Position numbers and translations under genes: made by a program. Of a stretch of DNA of 32,157 bases, positions 26,749 to 32,157 are shown piece after piece (the stretch's first letter is position 1; every line of letters begins with the position of its first letter). The DNA is from Oscillospiraceae bacterium. GTDB taxonomy: Bacteria; Bacillota; Clostridia; Oscillospirales; CAG-272. The notes beneath the pieces are model-generated. The model did no database searches, was not told the origin of the DNA, and saw nothing but the letters and a program-made list of their open reading frames with translations. The stretch covers positions 1 to 32,157 of the forward strand of contig SVSV01000008.1 in NCBI GenBank assembly GCA_015064125.1, in the 5' to 3' direction.

Positions 26749-26773
26749 GTTGGCGCTTGGCCAACGCTCCTTT
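26749..26773 (-). promoter_or_regulatory. Split ribosome binding site with an intervening hairpin
   Basis: On the transcript AAAGGAG (26767-26773) is followed by a GTTGGC-5 nt-GCCAAC hairpin (26749-26765), then the permease ATG at 26739. The linear distance is 27 bases; with the hairpin folded, about 10 remain, close to optimal spacing. No nearer Shine-Dalgarno is visible. Confidence 0.55.
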
Positions 26774-26792
26774 CAGTATGCCTTACGGCGGA

Positions 26793-27863
26793 TTATTCGT
26801 CACCCTCCATGGGTGCAATTTGTTCTTGCTTGGCGGCAGTGGCGTCAAGGATCGACTGGGCAATGTCCTTTTCCGCCGTGTTTGTGCGCTGGCGGCGGCT
26901 CTTTGCCGTTTTTTTGGGATCACCCTCGGCGTTGGTCTTGTCCACCACGGAAATGAAGATGTCCTCAAGGTTAAGGCCCAGCGTTTCCATGCCGACGATC
27001 GGCCAGCCCTTGGCGCTGAAGGCGAAGAACAGCGATTTGCGGATATCCACGCCGCGCTGGCTTTCCACGTGATAGATGTAAGCGTCACCGTCGCGTGCGG
27101 CAAGCACCTCGGCATAGGCTACGTCTGCACGGTCGCGCAGCATGGCAAGCACCTCACGCTGGGGACCGCAGATCTTCAGCTGATAGCGGCAGGTGTTGGC
27201 GGCTACGCGGTTGATATTTTCGGTCAGCTCGTCCGCGACGATCTTGCCCTTGTTGATGATGATGATGCGGTCGCAAACGGCCTGCACCTCTTGCAGGATA
27301 TGTGTGGAGAGAATGACCGTGTGGTCGCGCCCCAGCGTGCGGATGAGGTTGCGCACCTCGATGATCTGCTTGGGGTCAAGACCGACGGTGGGCTCGTCAA
27401 AGATGATGACGGGCGGATTGCCGATCAAGGCCTGTGCTATACCCACGCGCTGACGGAAGCCCTTGGAAAGGTTTTTGATCAGGCGGTGGTATACGTCGGT
27501 TAATTTTACGACCTCGCAGATCTCCGCCAGATGCTTGGTGCGGTTCAGGGTGCACCCCTTGAGATTGTACACGAAGATCAGGTATTCCTCAACTGTCATA
27601 TCAAGATATAAGGGGGGCTGCTCAGGCAGGTAGCCAATGCGACGCTTGACCTCAAGCGGCTCATCCAGCACGTTGAGGCCGTCGACCGTGACGCGCCCCG
27701 CAGTAGAGGATAGGTAGCCCGCCAGAATATTCATCGTCGTACTCTTACCTGCACCGTTGGGGCCCAGCAGGCCGACGATCTCACCGCGTGCGACCTCAAA
27801 GCTGATGTCGTCAACTGCCGTGTTTGCGCCGTAGCTTTTGACCAGATGCTCGATTTTAATCAT
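26793..27863 (-). CDS. ABC transporter ATP-binding protein (GldA-like)
   Basis: The 356-residue ATPase has Walker A GPNGAGKST (34-42), the Q-loop region YLPEQPPLY, signature LSKGF (132-136), Walker B VIIFDEPT (152-159) and the H-loop LSTHIL. After about residue 220 there is an extra regulatory domain typical of GldA/CcmA-type ATPases, then a charged tail of about 50 residues rich in Lys, Arg, Gln and Ala (KKTAKSRRQR), longer than usual. It is the first gene of the four-gene operon and powers the GldF-like permease. The AAAGGA site and ATG 27863 agree with the ORF track. Confidence 0.93.
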   Translation of the reverse strand: MIKIEHLVKSYGANTAVDDISFEVARGEIVGLLGPNGAGKSTTMNILAGYLSSTAGRVTVDGLNVLDEPLEVKRRIGYLPEQPPLYLDMTVEEYLIFVYNLKGCTLNRTKHLAEICEVVKLTDVYHRLIKNLSKGFRQRVGIAQALIGNPPVIIFDEPTVGLDPKQIIEVRNLIRTLGRDHTVILSTHILQEVQAVCDRIIIINKGKIVADELTENINRVAANTCRYQLKICGPQREVLAMLRDRADVAYAEVLAARDGDAYIYHVESQRGVDIRKSLFFAFSAKGWPIVGMETLGLNLEDIFISVVDKTNAEGDPKKTAKSRRQRTNTAEKDIAQSILDATAAKQEQIAPMEGDE

Positions 27864-27910
27864 ATCAGATTCCTTTCAGCGGCAAGGCCGCAATTTGTAC
27901 ATATAGAACA

Positions 27911-27939
27911 ATTTTATCATATTATAATGAAGAAATCAA
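27911..27939 (-). promoter_or_regulatory. Promoter of the Gld-type ABC operon
   Basis: Minus strand: TTGATT (27934-27939), a 17-base spacer and TAAAAT (27911-27916) with an extended TGA. A TTGACA lies just upstream with an alternative, poorly spaced TATAAT. Confidence 0.65.
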
Positions 27940-28012
27940 CTGTCAATTTTTACTTTTTTACGTCTATGTGTGATGAATTTTTGAATTTTTATATGTTTTT
28001 GGCGCTAAAATT

Positions 28013-28036
28013 AAAAAAAGCCGTCCTCAGACGGCT
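28013..28036 (-). terminator. Intrinsic terminator of the CPBP-like gene
   Basis: AGCCGTC-CTCA-GACGGCT stem followed on the minus strand by seven T. It starts 6 bases after the stop codon. Confidence 0.88.
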
Positions 28037-28042
28037 GAAATA

Positions 28043-28675
28043 TTATGAACCGATCCCGAAGCAAAGCGGAAAAAATCCGCAGCAAAAATGGGCGATGGCA
28101 CATCCCCATACGGCACGCTGCTTTAAAAATATCCACCCCGTGACAAGTGAAAGCGCACCGGCTGCTAACATCATCTCAATGCCGTAAGCCACGTGAAAGG
28201 CTGCAAAGGTGAGGGCGCAAAGCAGATTGGCTGCGTGTGGGTGACGCCTGTCGAGCACCAATTCAAAGCTGTACAGCATTACGCTTTTGGCGAGGATCTC
28301 CTGAAAGGGGGCCACAACAAAATAGGTGACTCTTGAAATATCCCCCACAATGTGCCACGAAAACGAAGGATCTCTGCCGCTGAAAAAACAGATAATGGGT
28401 AAAAGGGCAACAAACAGAAGCCCCACGCCGCCACCCAGTGCAAGCGAGCGCCAAAGTGTGGCACGTGACACTAAAATACCCATTTCCTCAAAGCGCATCG
28501 GCGTGCTGAGGGCAAGTGCCGCAAACAAAAAAACAGCCAGCAGCTCTATCAGGCGTCCGTAAAAATATACGGGTAGATCGGTGCTTGCTGCCAGTGATTG
28601 CCACAACAGCAAATACAGGGTAAGTGTAATAACCAACAACAGCAGTGTGCGCGTGCCGCTACGTCGTGCTTCCAT
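28043..28675 (-). CDS. CPBP family membrane protein with altered protease motif
   Basis: The 210-residue product has about six membrane helices. Position and spacing of FAAFH (157-161) and IAHFCCG (His196) match motifs 2 and 3 of CPBP (Abi/CAAX-like) intramembrane proteases. Motif 1, normally EE-x3-R, reads Gln125-Glu126-x3-Lys130 (FQEILAK), and motif 3 lacks its final Asn or Asp. Family members process prenylated or signal-like peptides, or give bacteriocin self-immunity. With these changes the enzyme may be inactive or altered. GGAGGTG upstream of ATG 28675 supports the start. It is a single-gene unit. Confidence 0.72.
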   Translation of the reverse strand: MEARRSGTRTLLLLVITLTLYLLLWQSLAASTDLPVYFYGRLIELLAVFLFAALALSTPMRFEEMGILVSRATLWRSLALGGGVGLLFVALLPIICFFSGRDPSFSWHIVGDISRVTYFVVAPFQEILAKSVMLYSFELVLDRRHPHAANLLCALTFAAFHVAYGIEMMLAAGALSLVTGWIFLKQRAVWGCAIAHFCCGFFPLCFGIGS

Positions 28676-28730
28676 GCTTCACCTCCAACGATCTGCAGTA
28701 TCCTTGGGAGTGTTGTCAACGGTTATGTGA

Positions 28731-28760
28731 TTTATACAAAGCGACGTTTTTTTGTGTAAA
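28731..28760 (-). promoter_or_regulatory. Probable promoter of the CPBP-like gene
   Basis: Minus strand: TTTACA (28755-28760), an 18-base spacer and TATAAA (28731-28736). Confidence 0.55.
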
Positions 28761-28801
28761 AAAGCCCTTGAAAAAACCTTGAAAAAAATTTATTTTTCCT
28801 C

Positions 28802-28830
28802 TTGACAAGCACTTTCCCTTGTGCTATAAT
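28802..28830 (+). promoter_or_regulatory. Consensus promoter of tRNA-Arg
   Basis: TTGACA (28802-28807), a 17-base spacer and TATAAT (28825-28830) with an extended TGC: a perfect match. An A/T-rich stretch just upstream could act as an UP element. Confidence 0.92.
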
Positions 28831-28855
28831 ACATGGGTACGCCGAAAGGATGTAT

Positions 28856-28932
28856 GCGGCATTAGCTCAGCCGGATAGAGTGCCTGGCTACGAACCAGTA
28901 GGTCGGGGGTTCGAATCCCTCATGCCGCGCCA
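28856..28932 (+). tRNA. tRNA-Arg (anticodon ACG)
   Basis: The 77-base gene folds with acceptor GCGGCAT/ATGCCGC, a D arm from GCTC, anticodon loop CTACGAA (ACG, whose A34 is normally edited to inosine) and the T loop TTCGAAT, with CCA encoded. The anticodon stem has one C-T mismatch at its outer pair (27-43). Confidence 0.95.
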
Positions 28933-28987
28933 TAACAAAAGCCCCGCCTTGTGCGGGGCTTTTGTTATGCTCGGAATGGGGCGAGGC
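28916..28987 (+). repeat. 72-bp direct repeat, copy 1 (tRNA-Arg 3' end plus terminator)
   Basis: Covers the last 17 bases of tRNA-Arg, the terminator and about 20 bases beyond. It is identical by eye to 29076-29147. Confidence 0.93.
28932..28968 (+). terminator. Terminator of tRNA-Arg
   Basis: ATAACAAAAGCCCCGC pairs with GCGGGGCTTTTGTTAT around CTTGT. The stem begins at the terminal A of the tRNA's CCA. A second identical copy lies in the downstream repeat (29092-29128). Confidence 0.9.
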
Positions 28988-29075
28988 GAAGCCCTGGAAG
29001 ATTTTAAAGAAATCAAGGGGCTTTGATAGCTTTGGGAAATCTTCCCCCGTCACGTAAGCGTGACGGAGAGCGAAC
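28988..29075. other. Structured spacer between the two 72-bp repeats
   Basis: GGAAGATTT (28996-29004) and AAATCTTCC (29037-29045) can form an outer stem around an inner ATCAA/TTGAT hairpin. A perfect CCGTCACG-TAAG-CGTGACGG hairpin (29047-29066) follows. No gene is evident. Confidence 0.5.
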
Positions 29076-29147
29076 TCCCTCATGCCGCGCCATAACAAAA
29101 GCCCCGCCTTGTGCGGGGCTTTTGTTATGCTCGGAATGGGGCGAGGC
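29076..29147 (+). repeat. 72-bp direct repeat, copy 2
   Basis: Exact duplicate of 28916-28987 at a 160-base offset, including the tRNA-Arg 3' end with CCA and the terminator, without the rest of the tRNA. It resembles a leftover attachment site or a local duplication; no integrase is in the window. Confidence 0.9.
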
Positions 29148-29164
29148 TTTTGTTATAAGCCCCC

Positions 29165-29193
29165 TTGAGATCCTTGCTTTTTTGTGGTATAAT
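29165..29193 (+). promoter_or_regulatory. Sigma-A promoter of the DUF6472 gene
   Basis: TTGAGA (29165-29170), a 17-base spacer and TATAAT (29188-29193) with an extended TGG. Confidence 0.82.
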
Positions 29194-29230
29194 GGTAGAA
29201 AAGCTTATGATGTTAAAGCGAGGTGTCAAG

Positions 29231-29431
29231 ATGAAAAAGGCTGAGAAAAAGGCAACGCCCTCCAATTGCGAGAGCTGCGAGTTTTACGATTATGATGAAT
29301 ATTACGAGGAGTACACCTGCAAGATGCGTCTGGATGAGGACGAAATGATGCGATTTTTGCAAAAGGAAACGGCCTCCTGCCCGTACTACCGTTATTACGA
29401 CGAGTATAAGAGTGTGCATAAGCAACTTTAA
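29231..29431 (+). CDS. Small Cys-containing protein, DUF6472 family
   Basis: The 66-residue acidic, Tyr-rich protein has Cys13-x2-Cys16 (NCESCEFYDYDEYYEEY), Cys30 and Cys50 (ASCPYY), a four-Cys arrangement that could bind zinc or iron. The MRLDEDEMMRFL segment and overall layout match DUF6472, a short family of unknown function common in Clostridia. The ORF track starts at 29165, inside the promoter; a GAGGTG site places the start at ATG 29231. It has its own promoter and terminator. No partner gene is obvious, since the neighbours are tRNA-Arg and a convergent transporter. Confidence 0.85.
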   Translation: MKKAEKKATPSNCESCEFYDYDEYYEEYTCKMRLDEDEMMRFLQKETASCPYYRYYDEYKSVHKQL

Positions 29432-29462
29432 AAAGGCTTCGGCTATGTGCCGAAGCCTTTTT
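29430..29462. terminator. Bidirectional terminator between the DUF6472 and AEC genes
   Basis: AAAAAGGCTTCGGC pairs with GCCGAAGCCTTTTT around TATGT, with a T run on either strand. Confidence 0.92.
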
Positions 29463-29471
29463 AAAATATGT

Positions 29472-30461
29472 TTAAAGCGCGCCGCCAAGACGCAGGAAGA
29501 ATGCAGCGAGGAAAATAGAGAACGCACCGACAAGGGTCGACCACACCACCAGCTGCCCTGCAAGCGTAACGTCGCCGTTCATTTCCTGTACCATCGGTAC
29601 GCTCGGCACGGCTACGGGGGAGGCAAAGAGCGACACAAATGCGGCAAACTGCGCCTTACCGAGGTCGCCTCTGAAGCAGAAATAAGCAATGCCGAGTGCA
29701 AACAGGGGGACGATGACACAGCGCACAACGGTGCCGAAAATGATCTCCTTTTTAAGTGAAGAAACAGCGGAAAACTCAAATTGCGCGCCAAGCACCAGCA
29801 GCGCGAGGGGAATGGCGAGATTGGAGATATATTCGATGACCTGCATGATAGGCCCGACCTGCCCGAGGCGGAAATCAACGCCCCACGTGACGAACAGTGC
29901 ACGGAGGCCAAGTGCCGCAAGGCCCGAAACGATGCCGATAATAAGGGGGTTTTTGACAATACCCATCACGATACGCTTCACGCTGACGCGCTCGCCCGTT
30001 TCGTTGCCAAGGGCAGAAAGGCTGATCACGGCCAGGACGTTAAACACGGGAATCACGGCAGCGGAAAGCAGGGCGGCGGCCATAGCACCCTCCTCGCCGT
30101 AAAGCGACTGTGCAAGCGGTATACCGATGAGCGAATAGCCCGAGCGGAAGGAGGCCTGTACCAAAACGCCGCGGCGGTCCTTTTTGCCTGCCACCAGAAT
30201 AGAGGCGGGTACAGCCAAGGCGAATATAATCAGCAACGCCACCACTGCATAAAGGATAAAGGTGAGGTTGACGTGCGACATATCCTCGATGCGGTATATT
30301 TTCAAAAAGAGCATCACGGGCATGAAAATGCGAAAGACCAGCTTGTTGCCGGCGCTTGCAAATTCAGCGGGAATCAGGTGAATACGCTTTAAAAAATAGC
30401 CGATAGCCACCATCAGCACGATGGGTGCAATGGCGCTCAGCGCATAAATAAAAGAATCCAT
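29472..30461 (-). CDS. AEC (auxin efflux carrier) family transporter
   Basis: The 329-residue integral membrane protein has about ten helices in two similar halves. It starts with SAIAPIVLMVAIGYFLKRIHLIP and contains the half-conserved FRSGYSLIGIPLAQSLYG segment and the late LFASPVAVPSVPMVQEM segment typical of AEC carriers. Bacterial members are secondary transporters of small carboxylates such as malate or malonate, or of unknown solutes; no substrate can be assigned here. A CGGAGA site precedes ATG 30461. It is a single-gene unit with its own promoter. Confidence 0.9.
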   Translation of the reverse strand: MDSFIYALSAIAPIVLMVAIGYFLKRIHLIPAEFASAGNKLVFRIFMPVMLFLKIYRIEDMSHVNLTFILYAVVALLIIFALAVPASILVAGKKDRRGVLVQASFRSGYSLIGIPLAQSLYGEEGAMAAALLSAAVIPVFNVLAVISLSALGNETGERVSVKRIVMGIVKNPLIIGIVSGLAALGLRALFVTWGVDFRLGQVGPIMQVIEYISNLAIPLALLVLGAQFEFSAVSSLKKEIIFGTVVRCVIVPLFALGIAYFCFRGDLGKAQFAAFVSLFASPVAVPSVPMVQEMNGDVTLAGQLVVWSTLVGAFSIFLAAFFLRLGGAL

Positions 30462-30509
30462 ATGTTATCTCCGTTTATATTTTTGATCAATATGAAAAGC
30501 AACTCGCTT

Positions 30510-30539
30510 ATTGTAGCATTTTTGGGGTGTAAAAAGCAA
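30510..30539 (-). promoter_or_regulatory. Promoter of the AEC transporter gene
   Basis: Minus strand: TTGCTT (30534-30539), an 18-base spacer and TACAAT (30510-30515) with an extended TGC. Confidence 0.65.
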
Positions 30540-30640
30540 GAGTCTATTTGTTAAAAATATAGCGAATTTTTGCTTTCTTTTTGGTACATTTTTCGACTTT
30601 ATAATCCTCCTGTTATGATACGATAACGGGGGATGATATG

Positions 30641-30680
30641 AAAAAGAAAAGGAGCGGCATCAGCAGGATGCCGTTCCTTT
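30641..30680 (-). terminator. Intrinsic terminator of the cysteine synthase gene
   Basis: AAAGGAGCGGCAT pairs with ATGCCGTTCCTTT around CAGCAGG, followed on the minus strand by TTTTCTTTTT. It starts 5 bases after the stop codon. Confidence 0.85.
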
Positions 30681-30685
30681 GCTCC

Positions 30686-31612
30686 TTATTCAAACAAGGG
30701 CGTGGAGAAGTAGCGCTCAGCAGTGTCGGGCAGAACGGTTACCACGGTTTTGCCGCGCCCGAGCTTCTTTGAAAGACGAATGGCGGCCGCCACGTTGGTG
30801 CCGCTGGAGATGCCGCACATAATGCCCTCCTCGCGTGCCAGGCGCTTTGCGGTGGTCAGGGCCTCCTCGTCGCCCACAATGCAGATGTCATTGTAGATGC
30901 TTTGATTGAGAATGGCGGGGATCAGCCCGTCACCAATACCCATTTGCAGGTGTGTGCCGATCGAGCCGCCCGACAGGATCGCGGCGTGCTCGGGCTCTAC
31001 CGCCCAGATCTCGATATCGGGGTTGGCGGCCTTCAGTGCTTCGCCAATACCCGTGATCGTGCCGCCCGTGCCGATACCTGAGCAAAAGCCGTGAATGGGG
31101 CCGTTCACCGCCTCTAAAATTTCAACACCTGTTTGGCGGCGTTGGATATCGACGTTGTTGGGGTTTTCAAATTGCTGGGGCACGAAAACGCGCGGGTCCT
31201 CGCGCTGCATACACAGGGCAGTTTGCAGGCATTTCTCAATGCACTCGCCGATGTTGCCTGCATCGTGTACTAATATCACCTCGGCACCGTAATGCTCTAC
31301 AAGCTTGCGGCGCTCCTCGCTGACCGAATCGGGCATGATAATTTTGGTTTTATAGCCGCGCACCGCGCCAACGAGTGCAAGGCCAATGCCCTGGTTGCCG
31401 CTGGTGGGCTCCACAATAATGGTGTCAGGACCGATCTTGCCCTCGCGCTCCGCCGCGCTGATCATATTGTAGGCGGTGCGCGTTTTGATCGAGCCACCGA
31501 TGTTCAGCCCCTCGTATTTGACAAGGATCTCGGCGCCGTCGGCAGGAGCCATGCGCGAAAGGCGGATGAGCGGTGTGTGGCCGATCGCATCTAAAACGGA
31601 ATTATAAATCAT
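30686..31612 (-). CDS. Cysteine synthase family PLP enzyme
   Basis: The 308-residue fold-type II PLP enzyme has the PLP lysine at Lys43 (NIGGSIKTRTA), the phosphate-binding GIGTGGT loop and the late GISSGTN segment of O-acetylserine sulfhydrylases. Two positions differ from classical CysK: Thr follows the lysine where Asp is usual (SIKTR for SVKDR), and the substrate loop reads TSGNQG (70-75) where TSGNTG is standard. The likely reaction is O-acetylserine plus sulfide to cysteine. A cystathionine beta-synthase-like or other beta-replacement role is possible. The start is ATG 31612 with GAGGT upstream; the four extra residues in the ORF track come from a TTG inside that site. No sulfate or serine acetyltransferase gene is nearby. 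Confidence 0.88.
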   Translation of the reverse strand: MIYNSVLDAIGHTPLIRLSRMAPADGAEILVKYEGLNIGGSIKTRTAYNMISAAEREGKIGPDTIIVEPTSGNQGIGLALVGAVRGYKTKIIMPDSVSEERRKLVEHYGAEVILVHDAGNIGECIEKCLQTALCMQREDPRVFVPQQFENPNNVDIQRRQTGVEILEAVNGPIHGFCSGIGTGGTITGIGEALKAANPDIEIWAVEPEHAAILSGGSIGTHLQMGIGDGLIPAILNQSIYNDICIVGDEEALTTAKRLAREEGIMCGISSGTNVAAAIRLSKKLGRGKTVVTVLPDTAERYFSTPLFE

Positions 31613-31641
31613 AGAATACCTCAAAAAAACAGTCTGTTGAT

Positions 31642-31670
31642 ATTTTATACTAAAATTGAAAAAATGTCAA
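31642..31670 (-). promoter_or_regulatory. Sigma-A promoter of the cysteine synthase gene
   Basis: Minus strand: TTGACA (31665-31670), a 17-base spacer and TAAAAT (31642-31647). An inverted repeat TGTTGA/TCAACA (31635-31640, 31667-31672) brackets it. The leader is only about 25 bases, too short for a T-box or S-box. Confidence 0.8.
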
Positions 31671-31721
31671 CAGTTTTGTTGGTGGGCGGTGTTAAAAGCC
31701 GTAATGGTTGAGGGATAAATA

Positions 31722-31787
31722 GGGAAGCTCGCCGTCGTAAGGCGAACGGTATTCTTCCCACATGTTTTGCTTTGCAAAACATGTGGC
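31722..31787. repeat. Nested hairpin element upstream of the tRNA operon terminator, first set
   Basis: GGGAAG (31722-31727) can pair with CTTCCC (31754-31759), enclosing a TCGCC/GGCGA hairpin. An alternative 13-bp hairpin CCACATGTTTTGC-TTT-GCAAAACATGTGG spans 31758-31786. Confidence 0.55.
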
Positions 31788-31844
31788 TTCTCGTCCCCCG
31801 AGTCGTGCCAAATAAGAAAGGGCACCCGAATGGGTACCCTTTCT
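31747..31844. repeat. 98-bp direct repeat, copy 1
   Basis: Matches 31937-32034 with three mismatches by eye. It includes the CATGTTTTGC hairpin and most of a terminator-like hairpin, but ends before the part that joins tRNA-Val in copy 2. Confidence 0.92.
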
Positions 31845-31871
31845 GAGAGGATATCAAAGGGGGCTCGTGTA

Positions 31872-31944
31872 ATTCGCCTGCGGCGAATAAAACAGAATAC
31901 CTCGGCGGCTAAACGCCGCCGTTGGCAAAGCCAAATCGGTATTC
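31872..31944. other. Cloverleaf-like structured intergenic element
   Basis: A hairpin ATTCGCC-TGC-GGCGAAT (31872-31888) is followed by an outer stem GAATACC (31895-31901)/GGTATTC (31938-31944) enclosing two hairpins, CGGCGGC-TAAAC-GCCGCCG and TTGGC-AAA-GCCAA. All stems are perfect. It does not match any RNA gene or riboswitch I recognise. Confidence 0.55.
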
Positions 31945-32034
31945 TTCCCATGTGTTTTGCTTTGCAAAACATGTGGCTTCTCGCCCCCCGAGTCGTGCCA
32001 AATAAGAAAGGGCACCCGAATGGGTACCCTTTCT
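31937..32034. repeat. 98-bp direct repeat, copy 2
   Basis: Second copy at a 190-base offset, running into the terminator of the tRNA operon. Two of its three differences from copy 1 fall in the hairpin stem and would leave G-U wobble pairs, so the fold is kept. Confidence 0.92.
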
Positions 32035-32041
32035 TATTTGG
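31998..32041 (-). terminator. Terminator of the tRNA-Pro/tRNA-Val operon
   Basis: CCAAATAAGAAAGGG pairs with CCCTTTCTTATTTGG, with an inner ACCC/GGGT stem. On the transcript the stem begins with the CCA of tRNA-Val, as in the tRNA-Arg terminator. The T run is weak. Confidence 0.7.
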
Positions 32042-32115
32042 TGGAGACGAGGGGGCTCGAACCCATGACCTCACGGATGTGAACCGTGCGCTCTGACCAA
32101 CTGAGCTACGCCTCC
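32039..32115 (-). tRNA. tRNA-Val (anticodon CAC)
   Basis: The 77-base gene on the minus strand has acceptor GGAGGCG/CGTCTCC with one G-U pair, D arm GCTC/GAGC, anticodon stem CACGG/CCGTG with loop TTCACAT (CAC), T loop TTCGAGC and an encoded CCA. One T-C mismatch lies in the T stem (50-64). It directly abuts tRNA-Pro with no spacer. Confidence 0.93.
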
Positions 32116-32157
32116 TGGTCGGAATGACAGGATTTGAACCTGCGACATCCTGGTCCC
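32116..32157 (-). tRNA. tRNA-Pro (NGG), 3' part only
   Basis: The visible 42 bases on the minus strand give the end of an anticodon loop (GGGA), CCAGG, the variable loop, the T arm GCAGG-TTCAAAT-CCTGT, CATTCCG and an encoded CCA. The GG at positions 35-36 points to proline. The 5' part lies outside the window. Confidence 0.8.

Noticed and set aside
28862-29098. 78-codon minus-strand ORF across tRNA-Arg and its repeat
   Set aside because: It is antisense to the tRNA and terminators and has no ribosome site or coding character.
30638-30700. Plus-strand ATG with a GGGGGATG site at 30638
   Set aside because: The frame runs through the terminator and then antisense into the cysteine synthase gene; it is not a separate gene.
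31667-32074. 135-codon minus-strand ORF (and the similar 31645-31857 and 31767-32096 ORFs)
   Set aside because: They read through the 98-bp repeats, hairpins and tRNA-Val; the repeated peptide in them simply reflects the DNA duplication.

Overview
The window looks like a chromosomal segment of an anaerobic, gut-type Clostridia (Bacillota) bacterium. It has Shine-Dalgarno-led genes, sigma-A type promoters (often with a TGn extended -10), CCA-encoding tRNA genes, a DUF6472 protein typical of Clostridia, BspA-like leucine-rich repeat proteins, a glycyl-radical enzyme with its activase, and several plant-glycan hydrolases. This placement is an inference from gene content; no rRNA or other phylogenetic marker was used. 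I see no phage, insertion sequence, CRISPR array or defence system.

Layout. 1-2.6 kb (+): the end of a BspA-like LRR surface protein preceded by a near-identical 126-bp tandem repeat, then a small lipoprotein, closed by a bidirectional terminator. 2.7-9.4 kb (-): a three-gene glycan operon with a GH78-like rhamnosidase, a DUF4838 protein and a GH78 alpha-L-rhamnosidase, driven by one promoter with a palindrome at its start. 9.95-11.8 kb (+): glmS. 12.0-12.4 kb (+): the broken remains of a ceramidase-N-terminal-like gene. 12.4-13.9 kb (+): a GH51 arabinofuranosidase. 14.0-18.0 kb (-): an uncharacterised glycyl-radical enzyme, its radical-SAM activase and a zinc-dependent dehydrogenase in a tight operon, with a divergent AraC regulator at 18.1-18.9 kb (+). 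19.1-20.3 kb (-): an alanine dehydrogenase family protein. 20.4-22.1 kb (-): a homodimeric ABC exporter. 22.4-27.9 kb (-): a four-gene Gld-type ABC operon (ATPase, permease, GldG-like, DUF4340). 28.0-28.7 kb (-): a CPBP-like membrane protein. 28.86 kb (+): tRNA-Arg(ACG) with a duplicated 3' end and terminator, then a DUF6472 protein. 29.5-30.5 kb (-): an AEC transporter. 30.7-31.6 kb (-): a cysteine synthase family enzyme. 31.7-32.2 kb: hairpin-rich repeats and a tRNA-Pro/tRNA-Val operon (-).

How it fits together. The three glycan-operon products lack signal peptides and probably act in the cytoplasm on imported rhamnose-containing oligosaccharides; no matching importer is present. The GH51 enzyme extends this to arabinosides. 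The glycyl-radical cluster has the layout of an inducible anaerobic catabolic unit (enzyme, activase, dehydrogenase, AraC regulator), but its substrate cannot be assigned from sequence. It is the best candidate for an undescribed system. The other unexplained signal is a set of short intergenic hairpins, some nested inside an outer stem, and direct duplications of tRNA 3' flanks and terminators.
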